Shown one piece after another: positions 63,073 to 64,000 of a DNA stretch of 64,000 nt (positions are counted from its first letter, which is position 1; each line of letters begins with the position of its first letter). The notes beneath the pieces are model-generated. The model did no database searches. It was not told where the DNA came from and was given only the letters and a program-made list of their open reading frames with translations. The position numbers and the translations under genes were made by a program. Origin of the DNA: Alphaproteobacteria bacterium (GTDB lineage: Bacteria; Pseudomonadota; Alphaproteobacteria; TMED109); NCBI GenBank assembly GCA_022824395.1, contig JAJDZX010000103.1, positions 52,291-116,290 of the forward strand. The letters are read 5' to 3'.

Positions 63073-64000
63073 TCAGGGCTGTTCGCGCGTCGCTCCGAAT
63101 GCCCCAAAGGTGTGCTCGTGTTCGAAGACCCCGCCGGCTTCCATGTGCGCGGGTCCGTAGAACGTTCCAGTGATTCGGTGGCCGTCGGTGCCCGCCTCGA
63201 ATCCCCGTGCCGTCAGGGGAACATCATCGAAGCTTATCGCGGGACGCCCCGCTCCGGACGCCGGTTCCCGGATATCGGTGAATGCGACGTCGACGCTGGA
63301 CGCGCTGAAATCAGCCGTAAGTTCCGCAGCACCCCTGACGATCTCCTGGCGCCGGGTGTCCGTTGCCACCATCGCGCCCGTCCAGATGGCGGAACCGTCG
63401 ACCGGTACCGACCCCGTGTCGTTGCCTAAGGACCAGGCTATATACGTCTCATCGTCTACTCTGGTCGAAGCCGTAGAGAGGGAAGCGCCGTCAACAATGA
63501 AGACCACATAGAAAAAGCTGTGATCCAGCCATCCGCCGTAGGTCTCGGCAGAGGTAAACGGAGCGCTACATGCGGGGTCGTTGTCGTTGCAGTCGGCTAA
63601 AAGGGACCGGTGGAAGAGCCAGACGCCGCTCTCTTGGACGGCGGGCATTGTGGCGATGTGCTCCCAAGTATCACCCCTACCAAACGGAGACGGGTTCAGC
63701 GTATAGGACTTGCCGAATACAGATGGCGTTCGGCTTTCCGAAGAAACGATGTCGGTAAAGACTGCCGTATCGGTCTCCTGAAGGAGGCTCGTGAGTTCCG
63801 AATTTAACTGGCGGGACGCCGCCGACTCGAACGGATTCGAAGTCTCTGAAGGGCCATCGCCGGGAGTTGCACTATCGCCGGGGGTCGCTGTTCCAGGTTG
63901 CTCGGCTACGGCTTCATCGCCGGGAGTTTCCGTAGTACGGTCGTCAGAGGGGCTGGGGGGGGGGGGGGGGGCGGGGGGCCGGGGGGCGGCGGGCCGGGGC
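63073..64000 (-). CDS. TbpB-like surface/lipoprotein-type protein, C-terminal part (cut by window end)
   Basis: The minus-strand frame is open to the window end, so the N-terminus lies outside. Reading inward: a Pro/Gly/Thr/Asp linker with repeated TPGD-type units (63840-63950), a SNPFESAASRQLNSELTSLL stretch, then a beta-barrel domain with GGWLDHSFFYVVF and the C-terminal phrase TGTFYGPAHMEAGGVFEHEH GAFGA. That ending is typical of transferrin-binding-protein-like surface lipoproteins. Such proteins bind host or nutrient proteins, often exported by Slam. The linker runs into a poly-G tract at the edge that may be unreliable. Confidence 0.7.
   Translation of the reverse strand, partial: PRPAAPRPPAPPPPPSPSDDRTTETPGDEAVAEQPGTATPGDSATPGDGPSETSNPFESAASRQLNSELTSLLQETDTAVFTDIVSSESRTPSVFGKSYTLNPSPFGRGDTWEHIATMPAVQESGVWLFHRSLLADCNDNDPACSAPFTSAETYGGWLDHSFFYVVFIVDGASLSTASTRVDDETYIAWSLGNDTGSVPVDGSAIWTGAMVATDTRRQEIVRGAAELTADFSASSVDVAFTDIREPASGAGRPAISFDDVPLTARGFEAGTDGHRITGTFYGPAHMEAGGVFEHEHTFGAFGATREQP

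Noticed and set aside
1..64000. CRISPR arrays, rRNA, insertion sequences
   Set aside because: No regularly spaced repeats, rRNA-like sequence or transposase motifs were recognised in the window.

Overview
The window reads as a 64-kb piece of a GC-rich alphaproteobacterial chromosome. The support is a DUF1489 gene, heterotetrameric sarcosine oxidase (soxBDAG), a choline ABC transporter, a liu-type leucine operon and many 4-bp ATGA gene overlaps. Species cannot be read from sequence alone. I see no rRNA, tRNA or CRISPR. Both ends cut through genes, and the right end runs into a poly-G tract that may be an assembly artefact.

Layout, left to right. 1-1705: end of a D-2-hydroxyacid dehydrogenase gene and an outer-membrane barrel protein. 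1902-9481: a minus-strand copper operon, csoR-cusC-cusB-cusA-cusF-copC, mostly coupled by ATGA overlaps and preceded by a CsoR-type inverted repeat. 9866-12829: SbmA/BacA-like transporter, VapBC-like toxin-antitoxin pair, Tat-exported dienelactone hydrolase. 13081-17239: a three-subunit molybdenum hydroxylase resembling periplasmic aldehyde oxidoreductase PaoABC. 17994-20815: a small unknown gene, lipB and mgtE. 20827-28179: leucine degradation (isovaleryl-CoA dehydrogenase, a small secreted Cys/Pro protein, thiolase, methylcrotonyl-CoA carboxylase beta, enoyl-CoA hydratase, carboxylase alpha).

28681-53076 is a choline-to-glycine region: choline ABC transporter (choV, choW and a split choX), choline dehydrogenase, sarcosine oxidase soxBDAG, a GcvT/DmdA-like methyltransferase and a dimethylglycine-dehydrogenase-like flavoprotein. 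choX is interrupted by a compact integrated element of about 10 kb (31130-41105). The element carries a tyrosine integrase, an AlpA-type regulator, a RepA-like ATPase followed by an iteron-like repeat cluster, and a head/packaging set (terminase large subunit, HNH, HK97-type capsid, protease, portal). No tail, lysis or repressor gene is recognisable. It looks like a capsid-forming phage satellite rather than a complete prophage. The att cores lie in frame within choX, so precise excision should restore the transporter gene.

53226-64000: TonB-dependent receptor, GSU2403-type nucleotidyltransferase with a nested dyad upstream, DUF1489 protein, GlcG/HbpS-like protein with an amidohydrolase, a two-domain rhodanese, a TauD/TfdA dioxygenase, and the C-terminal part of a TbpB-like surface protein.
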